A stretch of 64,000 bases of DNA, from assembly GCA_051745305.1 (NCBI GenBank), contig JBNJDY010000002.1:4549-68548 (forward strand), given 5' to 3'. Each line of letters opens with the position of its first letter. Within the stretch, counting starts at the first letter, position 1. The notes under the pieces were generated by a model. It did not search any database. It saw only the letters and a list, made by a program, of their open reading frames with translations, and was not told the origin of the DNA. Below are positions 7,930 through 15,595 of this stretch, in pieces. Origin of the DNA: Saliniplasma sp051745305 (GTDB taxonomy: Archaea; Thermoplasmatota; Thermoplasmata; Halarchaeoplasmatales; Halarchaeoplasmataceae). Made by a program: the position numbers and the translations under genes.

Positions 7930-9168
7930 ATGAAAAAATACAAGGAATTTGGTGGTCATTTGGAAGAAGAAGACATAAGGGATAGTTCTAGAAAGCTGAC
8001 GCAAAAAATCGATGAAATTCAAAAGAAACACGAACAGCTTCTAGAAGAGACTAATACACAGGGTTTCAATAATGACTATGTAAGGAATGAATTAGAGCGG
8101 CTTAAAAGAGAAACAAGAGAGATAAAAAAAGAGATAGCTCGTTTGAAGAAACCTCCACTTATAGTAGGAACCATCAAGGAATCTTTACCTAATGGACAGG
8201 CAGTAATCGAAAGCTCTACAGGACCAGATTTCATCGTCAATGTTGCTGATTATTTACCTAAACACCTAATCAGATCGGGGACTAGAGTTGCCCTTAATAA
8301 ACAAACTCTATCTATTGTAAAAACATTACCACCCTCTGCTGATCCTAATGTGATGGGTGCTGAAATAGTGTCCAAACCAGAGATTACATATAATGACATA
8401 GGTGGATTGAACGACCAAATCCTTGAAGTTAAAGAAACAATAGAAGAACCACTGCTTTACCCAGAGAAATTTAAAAAAGTCGGTATCGAACCACCTAAGG
8501 GTGTCCTTCTTGTTGGTCCGCCCGGTACGGGTAAGACCATGATCGCTAAAGCAGCAGCTAATCGTACGAATGCAACTTTTATAAAGTTCGTTGGATCCGA
8601 ATTAGTTCAAAAGTATATCGGTGAAGGTGCTAGAATGGTCAGAGAGCTATTTGATATGGCTCGGGATAAAGCACCTACTATAATCTTTATCGATGAGTTG
8701 GATTCAGTTGCTACGAAAAGATTAGAAGGTGCAACCTCTGGTGATAGAGAGGTTCAAAGAACGATGATGCAGTTACTCTCAGAACTTGATGGATTCGATT
8801 CTATTGGTGAGATCAAAGTAATGGGCGCAACTAATAGACCAGAACTTTTAGATAAAGCTCTTCTCAGGCCCGGTAGGTTCGATAGAATAATCAAAATACC
8901 ATTACCTAATAAAGACGCTAGACGGAAAATATTTGAAATACATATGGCTAAAATGTCTATGGATGGAGATATAAATCTAGATAACCTCGCTAAGAAAACA
9001 GAGAACGCTAGTGGTGCTGATATCAAAGCGATATGTACTGAAGCCGGGATGTTCTCAATTAGAGACAATAGAGATCAAACTAACTATGATGATTTCCAAA
9101 AGGCTATAGATAAGGTCCTGAGCGACTCTCCAGAAAGGGAAATTAAAAAACAGGTCATGTTCGCATAA
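7930..9168 (+). CDS. pan: Proteasome-activating nucleotidase PAN
   Basis: AAA+ unfoldase that docks on the 20S proteasome and feeds it substrates, homologous to the 26S Rpt subunits. The 412-residue protein has an N-terminal coiled coil (about residues 10-75), an OB-fold segment (about 76-150), Walker A GPPGTGKT (196-203), Walker B IIFIDELD (251-258), the aromatic pore-loop region KYIGEGAR and the arginine-finger block RPGRFDR. The C-terminus reads KKQVMFA, so the HbYX docking motif is a Phe variant (Met-Phe-Ala). The gene stands alone between DUF763 and a divergent-looking zinc-ribbon gene; no proteasome core gene is visible here. Confidence 0.96.
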   Translation: MKKYKEFGGHLEEEDIRDSSRKLTQKIDEIQKKHEQLLEETNTQGFNNDYVRNELERLKRETREIKKEIARLKKPPLIVGTIKESLPNGQAVIESSTGPDFIVNVADYLPKHLIRSGTRVALNKQTLSIVKTLPPSADPNVMGAEIVSKPEITYNDIGGLNDQILEVKETIEEPLLYPEKFKKVGIEPPKGVLLVGPPGTGKTMIAKAAANRTNATFIKFVGSELVQKYIGEGARMVRELFDMARDKAPTIIFIDELDSVATKRLEGATSGDREVQRTMMQLLSELDGFDSIGEIKVMGATNRPELLDKALLRPGRFDRIIKIPLPNKDARRKIFEIHMAKMSMDGDINLDNLAKKTENASGADIKAICTEAGMFSIRDNRDQTNYDDFQKAIDKVLSDSPEREIKKQVMFA

Positions 9169-9185
9169 GATAGGGTCACTAGATA

Positions 9186-9350
9186 TTATTTATCAGTTTC
9201 TTTTTCTAGATCTTCTTCCAGAATCAGAACTCCCACGTAATCGCATTTTCGACAGTGATATTTGTAACCAGTCATCATACCAGCTTCTGATACGATATCT
9301 GTGCTCCCGCATTTAGGGCACCTTTTTATTGTTTTATTAATATATACCAA
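9186..9350 (-). CDS. 54-residue zinc-ribbon protein
   Basis: A small gene with two zinc knuckles, CPKCG and CRKC, 22 residues apart and flanked by aromatic residues (YKYHCRKCDYVG), followed by an acidic tail. This is the classic rubredoxin/zinc-ribbon layout of tiny archaeal nucleic-acid or protein-binding factors. No ATG lies before the first knuckle; the only usual start that keeps it is a TTG at 9350, giving 54 residues. There is no clear ribosome binding site before that TTG, so the start is uncertain. It converges on pan (17 bases between stops). Its upstream side runs into the GC-rich structured element at 9368-9578. Function unknown. Confidence 0.65.
   Translation of the reverse strand: MVYINKTIKRCPKCGSTDIVSEAGMMTGYKYHCRKCDYVGVLILEEDLEKETDK
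9336..9346 (+). promoter_or_regulatory. TATA-like element before the structured RNA
   Basis: ATTAATATATA centred about 26 bases upstream of 9368, where the first helix of the folded element begins. This is the expected archaeal TATA-to-start distance and favours transcription of the element on the plus strand. The same bases are also coding for the start of the minus-strand zinc-ribbon protein, so the assignment is tentative. Confidence 0.45.
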
Positions 9351-9367
9351 CTCGATTGTAAAGTTGT

Positions 9368-9578
9368 CCCCTGGCTGTAACAGTAAGGTTCATCGTAGGG
9401 GACGTCCATCTCCCCGTCCTGACTCTAGCCAGGGGCTTGTCCGGTTTTGGGGTTGGTCCTTGTTCATAGAAGGACGTCGCGTCCTGATCTCACAAGGGGA
9501 CCCATCAAAACCATGTCCCGCACTTGCATCACGATTCATAGTCCTGGGAAACTCCCCGTGACCTTCTATGCAGGACAT
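9368..9578 (+). ncRNA. Candidate structured RNA of three tandem stem-loops
   Basis: A GC-rich island in AT-rich DNA with no convincing protein frame. Three consecutive helical domains can be drawn by eye. Domain I: 9368-9376 pairs with 9427-9435 over nine perfect pairs, with an inner stem AGGGGA/UCCCC. Domain II: 9443-9449 pairs with 9506-9512, continues as GGGU/ACCC and UCCUUGU/ACAAGGG (one U-G pair), and is capped by AGGACG/CGUCCU. Domain III: 9513-9518 pairs with 9573-9578, then UGCAU/AUGCA and CACG/CGUG. Each domain carries the same internal-loop word UUCAU(A/C)G on its 5' side (9389, 9463, 9535) and a UGA on the 3' side. It lacks the SRP helix-8 signature and the RNase P conserved regions, so I cannot name it. 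Strand is chosen from the TATA position and the U-G pair; the opposite strand is not excluded. Confidence 0.6.
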
Positions 9579-9726
9579 ATAAAATACATCTATACTATTA
9601 TTTCAATCCACCGGACTTGTAATTAAAGAAGATCTTATAATCATTGGGTTGTAGACAAAAAGTATATATAATTCGTTAATGTGGTGTATGGCTGATATAA
9701 GTGGACTCTGGCAATGGAGGAACTTA

Positions 9727-10206
9727 ATGCCTAAAGGCCAGTATAGCGATGAAAAAATATTGTTAATCGCAAGTTATAGGGAAGAGTACGATCGAAATGC
9801 CCTAAGGAAGATTAGAAAATACATTTTTAAAATTCAACCAGATAGGATAATCATATCTAAGATAATTGAAGAAGATTCTACATCAGAACTAGTGGACGCC
9901 AATTTAGGGATGGAAGAAAAAAAAGATTTTTTGGAAACAGTTAGGGAAGGAAAAAAGACCCAGGCTGACGAGCATGCAGAGAATTTGATAAAAATGGTTG
10001 AAGCTGTTGGTATTCCAGCAGAAGTTAGATTAAGAAAAACAGAAGAGATATCCGATGAAATCATCCAGGATTTTAATCGAATCGGTGTTGATTATGTTAT
10101 CATCCATAGTAGTAAAAAAGGTCCTATTTCCAGTATTATAGAAGGCTCTACCGCTAAAAAAGTGAAAAAAGAACTGCCGGAAAAGACTGTGATTCCAGTT
10201 GATTGA
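9727..10206 (+). CDS. UspA-family universal stress protein
   Basis: Nucleotide-binding alpha/beta protein of the universal stress protein family, about 159 residues. The fold pattern fits: an N-terminal beta strand (EKILLIASY), a middle HAENLIKMVEAVGIPAEVRLRK segment, and the C-terminal loop GVDYVIIHSSKKGPISSIIEGSTAKKV, which resembles the G-x2-G-x9-G-S/T ATP-binding motif although the first glycines are degenerate. I choose the ATG at 9727 because GGAGG at 9716-9720 is correctly spaced; in-frame ATGs at 9679 and 9688 would add unrelated residues. A TATATATAA element at about 9662-9670 is a good promoter. It is followed after 56 bases by the PAPS-reductase-like gene. Confidence 0.75.
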   Translation: MPKGQYSDEKILLIASYREEYDRNALRKIRKYIFKIQPDRIIISKIIEEDSTSELVDANLGMEEKKDFLETVREGKKTQADEHAENLIKMVEAVGIPAEVRLRKTEEISDEIIQDFNRIGVDYVIIHSSKKGPISSIIEGSTAKKVKKELPEKTVIPVD

Positions 10207-10262
10207 TAAAATAATAACAAATCACCCTAAATCTTTTATTGTATAATATTAGATATCCATTC

Positions 10263-12083
10263 ATGTCCATTATAAGATTAGGTAAGTTACATTTACATTG
10301 GTGTAAAGAATGTAATATCCCACTAGTCGAAGAAGGCAAGTGTGGTACCTGTTCATCTGAGAGTGAACAAGTTAAGATAACACCACCCGGTGACGTAAGA
10401 CCTGCCTTTTCACTAGATAGAAAACGGTTGGAAAAAACCATTGATCACCAATGGGGTGAATCCTATTACAAAGAACTGTTCGGGAAAAGGGAAGTTATAC
10501 TTTTAAACAATTCACCCCACATAGATAGGATGGATGAAGTGATTATAGATGGACATGTGGTGGGGAATTTAAGGTACAACATATTCAAAAGAGCTGAAGG
10601 TAAAGAACCCTATGAATTTTTGATAAGACCGTGGAAAAATATGCCAAAACCTAAGAAGGGATTTGTTATAGTCGATGATGGAGCGGTAAAACCAATATTG
10701 AATGGAGCTAGTATATTAGCACCAGGAATAATCGAAGTCGATGAAAATATAGAAACAGACGACGAGGTATTGATACTCGATAAACAAGGAGATATAATCG
10801 CTGCTGGTTCTGCTCAGATGGATGCCTCGGAAATATTAGAATCTGATTATGGAAAATCGGTGAAAAATCGCTGGAGGGTATCAGATTTTACTTTAAATGA
10901 TACATCACCTGATTGGGACACTGTTCTCAAGGCGAATGAGCATTTGATCGATAAAAGAGTAATAAAAGCGGTTAATTTCATCAGGGACAAAACCGATAAA
11001 ACTGAATTACCAACGGCTGTAGCTTACAGTGGCGGAAAAGATTCCTTAGCGGCATTACATCTCGTGATGGATGCAGGTATAAAACCAGATCTTATGTTCA
11101 TTAACACTGGTATAGAATTACCAGAAACTGTTGAGAATGTCAAAAATATAGCTGAAAAATATGATCTAAACTTATTCTCTAAAAGGGCTAGAAGTGGTTA
11201 TTGGGATAATGTTGATCATTTTGGTCCATCAGCTAGAGATTATCGTTGGTGCTGCAAAACTTGTAAATTAGGTCCAACAGCTCTATTGATAAATGAAGAG
11301 TATCCCGATGGTGTATTATCTTTCATCGGCCAACGTAGGTACGAATCGGAACAAAGGAAAGACAAAGGAAGTACCTGGAACAACCCGTGGGTTCCTGGCC
11401 AAAGATCTGCTTCACCTATACAGGATTGGACGGCCTTGCACATATGGATGTACTTGTTTTTGAAGGATGCAGATTATAACCCATTATATGAAAATGGATT
11501 CGAAAGAATTGGATGCTGGGTCTGTCCAGCATCTGACATTGAAGAACTTGAAACGCTGAAAGAAAGGTTTGAAGGATATAACAAGTTTGGAGAAGTTTTA
11601 GAAGAATATAGAAATAAGGCTAAACTCCCTGAAGTCTGGAAAGAACTAGGACTCTGGCGATGGAATGATGTACCTAAAGAAATGGAGATCCTTTTAGATA
11701 GGATCGATGAAAATTATACAACCGAAACACCATCAAAAGAAGTAAAACCTTCTATATCTGAAATGATGGAGGATCAAAGAACTAGAAATTTACTAAATAT
11801 AATACTGCCCAAAGAGATAATAGAAACATATAACAACTCAAAAATAAGTGAATTCAAGGGAAAGCTCGAAGAACGGGGTTTATCTCACGGAGATATCTAT
11901 GAGATCTATATCAAAGCTAGATACTGTGCTGAATGCGGTATCTGCGTTGCTAGATGTCCCAACGATGCTATAAAATTTCAACATGGAATTTACATCAATA
12001 CTGAGAAATGTAATAGCTGTAGAACCTGCCTAGGTAAATGTCCGGTGGTTGAATTTGATGCAAGAGTTATTTATCCAGAATAA
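10263..12083 (+). CDS. PAPS reductase-like PP-loop protein with zinc ribbon, PUA and ferredoxin domains
   Basis: A 606-residue multidomain protein. Order: zinc ribbon (CKEC and CGTC, first 30 residues), an unassigned region, a PUA-like domain (KGFVIVDDGAVKPILNGAS to DKQGDIIAAGSAQ), a PP-loop ATPase/PAPS-reductase domain with YSGGKDSLAAL and Cys clusters CCKTC and GCWVCP, and a C-terminal dicluster ferredoxin with two CxxCxxCxxxCP sets (CAECGICVARCP and CNSCRTCLGKCP). This architecture is known from methanogens and other archaea under the name PAPS reductase/sulfotransferase-like, without a firm biochemical role; a PUA domain argues for an RNA substrate and sulfur insertion. The ATG at 10263 is preferred over an upstream TTG because a TTTTATTGTATAA element lies about 25 bases upstream, suggesting a leaderless message. 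Confidence 0.82.
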   Translation: MSIIRLGKLHLHWCKECNIPLVEEGKCGTCSSESEQVKITPPGDVRPAFSLDRKRLEKTIDHQWGESYYKELFGKREVILLNNSPHIDRMDEVIIDGHVVGNLRYNIFKRAEGKEPYEFLIRPWKNMPKPKKGFVIVDDGAVKPILNGASILAPGIIEVDENIETDDEVLILDKQGDIIAAGSAQMDASEILESDYGKSVKNRWRVSDFTLNDTSPDWDTVLKANEHLIDKRVIKAVNFIRDKTDKTELPTAVAYSGGKDSLAALHLVMDAGIKPDLMFINTGIELPETVENVKNIAEKYDLNLFSKRARSGYWDNVDHFGPSARDYRWCCKTCKLGPTALLINEEYPDGVLSFIGQRRYESEQRKDKGSTWNNPWVPGQRSASPIQDWTALHIWMYLFLKDADYNPLYENGFERIGCWVCPASDIEELETLKERFEGYNKFGEVLEEYRNKAKLPEVWKELGLWRWNDVPKEMEILLDRIDENYTTETPSKEVKPSISEMMEDQRTRNLLNIILPKEIIETYNNSKISEFKGKLEERGLSHGDIYEIYIKARYCAECGICVARCPNDAIKFQHGIYINTEKCNSCRTCLGKCPVVEFDARVIYPE

Positions 12084-12087
12084 CCAT

Positions 12088-13167
12088 TCATTTAAAAATA
12101 TCTTTTATATCATTTGCACCGGCGTCGGTTTTTAATCCAGTAGGCTTGAAATGGGTTCTAGAAACTTTAAATCCATTGCAGCGTACTCTTTCTTTTAATT
12201 CATTCATAGATGGTGGAGCGATCTTAAAGTAACTACCAATTGTATTACTATCATAAAAAAAGGGAGGCATATCACATTCACTTTTCCAAAGTGAGATCGT
12301 TTCTTCATCAAGTTTGCCTACAGGTTCCATTTCTTTCAAGATTTTTTTAGAGGATAGTTTTTCAGACCATAGAGGACCAGCTTTTTTAAATTTATTTTTA
12401 TATTTACCTTTCTCCACGTACCAACCTAGTTCATCAAAATAGTATGTTTCTAATTTATCGATGGCTTGATTCCCTCTTCTTGCTCCTTCTCTAATTTTCA
12501 AGTAGGTTCTGAAATGATGACCATTGTAATAAGAAAGCAAAGGAACAGCACCTTTATCGTATCTAGCTGCTTCCCTCACACAGAACCCGATCAAGATACG
12601 TAGGCCGATCTCGTGACAGCACCAGTTATTGATAGAATCAGATGAATATCGTCTATAGCAAACTTTTGGATATGTTCCACATAAAGGCGCAGTATCAGTT
12701 GCCGTTACTGCTATCACACCTCGGTTAGATATAGATTTCACAGCAGGTGAATAAAAAGGTACTGGAGTTCCAAAAGGGTCGATATCGATGTAATCATATT
12801 CGTAACGATTTTCTAGTAAATGTATTTCTATAGCTTCATTACTAGGGGTCACGTTTTTTAGTTCATTTAATTCTATGTTTTTCTTCATCAGCTCAAAGGC
12901 ATCTTGATCAACGTCGTTGACAACAACGTCACCGCATTTAATCTCATTACCCACCCTTATACCTCTAGCACCAGATGCAGCCATACCATCTAATATCCTT
13001 TCATTTCCATCACAAAGTGCCTTTAAAAAAGATATACATATGTCTCTATTGATTTCCATAGATGGATTGTAAAAAACTTTGGTACGAGAGCTTTTTGGAC
13101 CGAGTTTATTTTCATGTTCGGGAACAAGAAGATCTGTTTTCCCTTCCCGGATCTTAATTAGATTCAC
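12088..13167 (-). CDS. trm1: tRNA (guanine26-N2)-dimethyltransferase Trm1
   Basis: SAM-dependent enzyme that makes N2,N2-dimethylguanosine at position 26 of tRNA. The 359-residue length is normal. Visible motifs are FYNPSMEINRDICI near the N-terminus, the SAM site LDGMAASGARGIR (about residue 59), NDVDQDAF, the catalytic IDIDPFGTPVPFY (family D-P-F-G) and TATDTAPLCGTYPKVCYRRY. The remainder matches the Trm1 C-terminal region including the FKPTGLKTDA end. It follows the THEP1 gene by 28 bases on the same strand and converges with the PAPS-reductase-like gene with a 4-base gap. Confidence 0.96.
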   Translation of the reverse strand: MNLIKIREGKTDLLVPEHENKLGPKSSRTKVFYNPSMEINRDICISFLKALCDGNERILDGMAASGARGIRVGNEIKCGDVVVNDVDQDAFELMKKNIELNELKNVTPSNEAIEIHLLENRYEYDYIDIDPFGTPVPFYSPAVKSISNRGVIAVTATDTAPLCGTYPKVCYRRYSSDSINNWCCHEIGLRILIGFCVREAARYDKGAVPLLSYYNGHHFRTYLKIREGARRGNQAIDKLETYYFDELGWYVEKGKYKNKFKKAGPLWSEKLSSKKILKEMEPVGKLDEETISLWKSECDMPPFFYDSNTIGSYFKIAPPSMNELKERVRCNGFKVSRTHFKPTGLKTDAGANDIKDIFK

Positions 13168-13195
13168 AAGTAACCTCCAAAGTGATTTAGGGTTA

Positions 13196-13753
13196 TTATC
13201 CCATTTCTTCTTTGAAAAGGTCCACGACCTTGTAGGGGAGTAAATCTCTGTTCACATCGGTCAGTTCTAACATCCTGACATCATCCCGTCTCCTTACATC
13301 CTGCAACAGTGGATTCCTAGATTTTTTATTGAATGTAAGGATCATAGGTTTGTTTACGTTCAAAGCTATTTTAACGATCTTGTTAAATTCCTCGCTTTCC
13401 ACCTGCATCTTACCTATTTCATCAACCAGTATCATGTCTTCATTTCGAATTGCATCTTCTACAGCTCTTACACCCACCTGGTTTAAAGCATCTAAATCAA
13501 CACCATATCCCTTTATACTTATTTGAGAATCAAGGCTAAGATGTGCAAAAACAGCTTTTTCTTTCGTTTTCCAGTTCATGACCTGGAATCCCATCTGTCT
13601 ATTATCTTCTAGTATGGGTTCAGTTATCATACCCCCTACACTAACTCCTTCTTCAGAAAGCATGCTTATTATCCTTTTCAAAGTGTCAGTTTTACCGATA
13701 CCGATAACACCACTGATACCAACCTTTAAACTTTTGACCATCTTATCTACCAT
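13196..13753 (-). CDS. THEP1-family nucleoside-triphosphatase
   Basis: P-loop NTPase of the THEP1/DUF265 family, 185 residues. Walker A is GVIGIGKTDTL near residue 13, Walker B and the family signature are ILVDEIGKMQVES near residue 108, and GGMITEPILEDNRQMGFQVM matches the THEP1 segment that follows the first strand. Family members hydrolyse ATP, GTP and other NTPs slowly in vitro; the biological role is unsettled, with a link to RNA or nucleotide metabolism proposed. Start may be the ATG at 13753 or the ATG four codons on. Same strand as trm1 and likely transcribed with it. Confidence 0.85.
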   Translation of the reverse strand: MVDKMVKSLKVGISGVIGIGKTDTLKRIISMLSEEGVSVGGMITEPILEDNRQMGFQVMNWKTKEKAVFAHLSLDSQISIKGYGVDLDALNQVGVRAVEDAIRNEDMILVDEIGKMQVESEEFNKIVKIALNVNKPMILTFNKKSRNPLLQDVRRRDDVRMLELTDVNRDLLPYKVVDLFKEEMG

Positions 13754-13831
13754 CCCTAAACGCTCTTCTAATACTAGTATTTTGTTTAAATTCCCTAATC
13801 ATGATCGCTATATTATTCAAGTATTCATTAT

Positions 13832-14218
13832 TCAATCTAACTTATCTATATACATTAGAGGATAATTAAGTTCTTCGATATATTTGAGTACACCCTCTGC
13901 TTCAATTCCTTCAAATTCCACAACTACTTTAGCTTCTATCATGTCCTCTGTCAGTGTAGTGTATTCAAATATGCCTTTTTCTTTCTTTTCTTTTGATCTT
14001 TCCAAATCTATACGAACTTCAGCGGATTTAACGTAAGCCTGTCTTTCCGTTGTTTTTTCCATTGCCTTTGCTAGAATATTGGCATTTTCTTCACTCACTG
14101 GTGCACCTATGAATTGGTGAAATAACGCTCCAAGTTTTATCCCTAGTTCAAAGGCTGTTCTTTCTCTTTTATTACATTGGAAATAACTATTTGCAATTTC
14201 TTCTTTTTCCTTGGTCAT
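13832..14218 (-). CDS. mptD: Dihydroneopterin aldolase, archaeal MptD type
   Basis: Archaeal dihydroneopterin aldolase family (MptD), which cleaves 7,8-dihydroneopterin to 6-hydroxymethyl-dihydropterin on the route to folate or methanopterin. The diagnostic block is RERTAFELGIKLGALFHQFIGAPVS near residue 18, and the remaining strands fit the 125-130-residue family size (128 here from the ATG at 14218; a TTG three codons upstream is less likely). Its first 32 bases overlap the end of the preceding archaetidylserine synthase gene, so the two are translationally linked, an unexpected pairing of pterin and lipid synthesis. Confidence in the family is good; which pterin cofactor the organism makes is not visible here. 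Confidence 0.85.
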   Translation of the reverse strand: MTKEKEEIANSYFQCNKRERTAFELGIKLGALFHQFIGAPVSEENANILAKAMEKTTERQAYVKSAEVRIDLERSKEKKEKGIFEYTTLTEDMIEAKVVVEFEGIEAEGVLKYIEELNYPLMYIDKLD

Positions 14219-14945
14219 ATTTATCAACCAAAACTGGTCCGAATATTACATACAATACGCAGACAAATAAAGTTATCCATATAAATATATTGCCGATATT
14301 TATACCCCATATGTTTAGAATAAATCCTATCAATGCTAAAAATAAAAATAAAAGCCCTATAGATTTTCTTTTTGAATCGATCAATTTTGGATAAGGTAGG
14401 TTACTGTAAAGTAGAAATGAAATAGATAAGATCACAAATAGTGGAATGTAGGATGAAACCTTGTATACCTCTCCCCAACCAAAAATATATGTTATACATG
14501 CTATCAAAAGTGTAAACAATGGGGTAGGTAAACCTGTGTATATTTGATCTTCTTGCTGTATATCAACGAATCTAGATAATCTTAACACACCGAAAAAAAC
14601 AACCATCATTGATACTAACGTTGATAAGGCATTTACAGGTGATTGCCATGCTCCGCCCAAAGTTAGGTCATAATAAGAAGAATATATCAACAAAGCAGGA
14701 GCGAAACAAAATGATAGTGTGTCAGAAATCACATCAAGATATGAACCTAATTCATGGACAAGGTTTAATCTTCTAGCAAGGTATCCATCTAGCCCATCTA
14801 ATCCTATACATATCACAAGTAATATGGATGCCAAATGGAGTTTTCTATCGATGATATAAGTGATCGCTAAGAATCCTAACAAACCGTTGGATAGGGTGAT
14901 ATAGTCAGGAATGTTTAGTGAACCTAAAGTTTCTTTAATCTTCAT
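14187..14945 (-). CDS. pssA: CDP-alcohol phosphatidyltransferase (archaetidylserine synthase type)
   Basis: Membrane enzyme that swaps CMP on a CDP-activated lipid for an alcohol head group. The catalytic signature D-G-x2-A-R-x8-G-x3-D-x3-D is complete in LDGLDGYLARRLN followed by GSYLDVISD near residues 50-75, with about eight hydrophobic segments. It is encoded directly after a decarboxylase of the phosphatidylserine family, overlapping it by 11 bases, which points to serine as the head group, so CDP-archaeol to archaetidylserine. The ATG at 14945 has a GGTG site six bases before it; a GTG three codons earlier is the alternative. Confidence 0.9.
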   Translation of the reverse strand: MKIKETLGSLNIPDYITLSNGLLGFLAITYIIDRKLHLASILLVICIGLDGLDGYLARRLNLVHELGSYLDVISDTLSFCFAPALLIYSSYYDLTLGGAWQSPVNALSTLVSMMVVFFGVLRLSRFVDIQQEDQIYTGLPTPLFTLLIACITYIFGWGEVYKVSSYIPLFVILSISFLLYSNLPYPKLIDSKRKSIGLLFLFLALIGFILNIWGINIGNIFIWITLFVCVLYVIFGPVLVDKYDQGKRRNCK

Positions 14946-15543
14946 CCCAAACACCTATTGTCGATTCGCCTGCTCTCACTTTATCACCTTTTTCAGCAGT
15001 TATATCTAAATTATCTGGAAGGTCCAATCTAACCCGTGATCCGAAACGGATTAAACCTATCCGTTCACCCTTTTGTAGTTCATCACCTTTATCGATATAC
15101 GGTACTATTCGTCTAGCAAAAAATCCTGTTATTTGATGGATCTTTATAGTTCCATAATCGGTGACTAAGGTGATTACATGTTTAAAATTATTCTCAGATT
15201 TTTCTGAAAAAGCTAGATTGAATTCTCCATGAATCCATTTTGCATCTTTTATCTTTCCTGAATATGGTGATCTGTTTACGTGTACGTTGGTGATATTCAT
15301 GAACACGTCTATCCTGTTGATCTCCTTATCTACCAATATCACATTTCCATCAGCAGGTGAAACCAACCCCTTGCCGATAGTTCTGTCTGGATCTCTAAAA
15401 AATATAACTAACGCTAAAGCCAATATCAAGAATAATATTGTAAAATAAAAAATTGGGTACCACATATAGTATCCTATTACGATAGTAAAAAAAACTAGAA
15501 TTGATGAAATTGTAATTGGCTTTAAAGATCCTTTAGCTAACAT
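14935..15543 (-). CDS. psd: Archaetidylserine decarboxylase (Psd family)
   Basis: Pyruvoyl-dependent phospholipid decarboxylase of the short (PsdII/archaeal) type, 202 residues. Two hydrophobic N-terminal segments (about residues 8-48) anchor it. The conserved blocks SPADGNVILVDKE, MNITNVHVNRSPYSGKIKDAKWIHGEFNLAF and ARRIVPYIDKGDELQKGERIGLIRFGSRVRLDLP are all present; the Gly-Ser of FGS is the self-cleavage site that creates the pyruvoyl group. Overlaps the synthase gene downstream, so archaetidylserine is made and converted to archaetidylethanolamine by one operon. It lies 52 bases after ftsZ on the same strand. Confidence 0.95.
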   Translation of the reverse strand: MLAKGSLKPITISSILVFFTIVIGYYMWYPIFYFTILFLILALALVIFFRDPDRTIGKGLVSPADGNVILVDKEINRIDVFMNITNVHVNRSPYSGKIKDAKWIHGEFNLAFSEKSENNFKHVITLVTDYGTIKIHQITGFFARRIVPYIDKGDELQKGERIGLIRFGSRVRLDLPDNLDITAEKGDKVRAGESTIGVWDED

Positions 15544-15595
15544 ATACAGTTAAAATAAATAGAAGGGGGTAAATGTTTTTTGCTGTATGTTTTTC

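Noticed and set aside
9368..9578. SRP 7S RNA or RNase P RNA as identity of the GC-rich element
   Set aside because: A TGTAAC word near the 5' end recalls the SRP Alu domain, but the helix-8 GGAAGG/AGCAG signature is absent on both strands, the element is about 90 bases too short, and none of the RNase P conserved regions could be found.
9301..9578. Open frames of 86 and 62 codons across the GC-rich element
   Set aside because: They follow from high GC content; composition is low-complexity Pro/Arg/Ser, no ribosome site precedes them and the bases are better explained by RNA helices.
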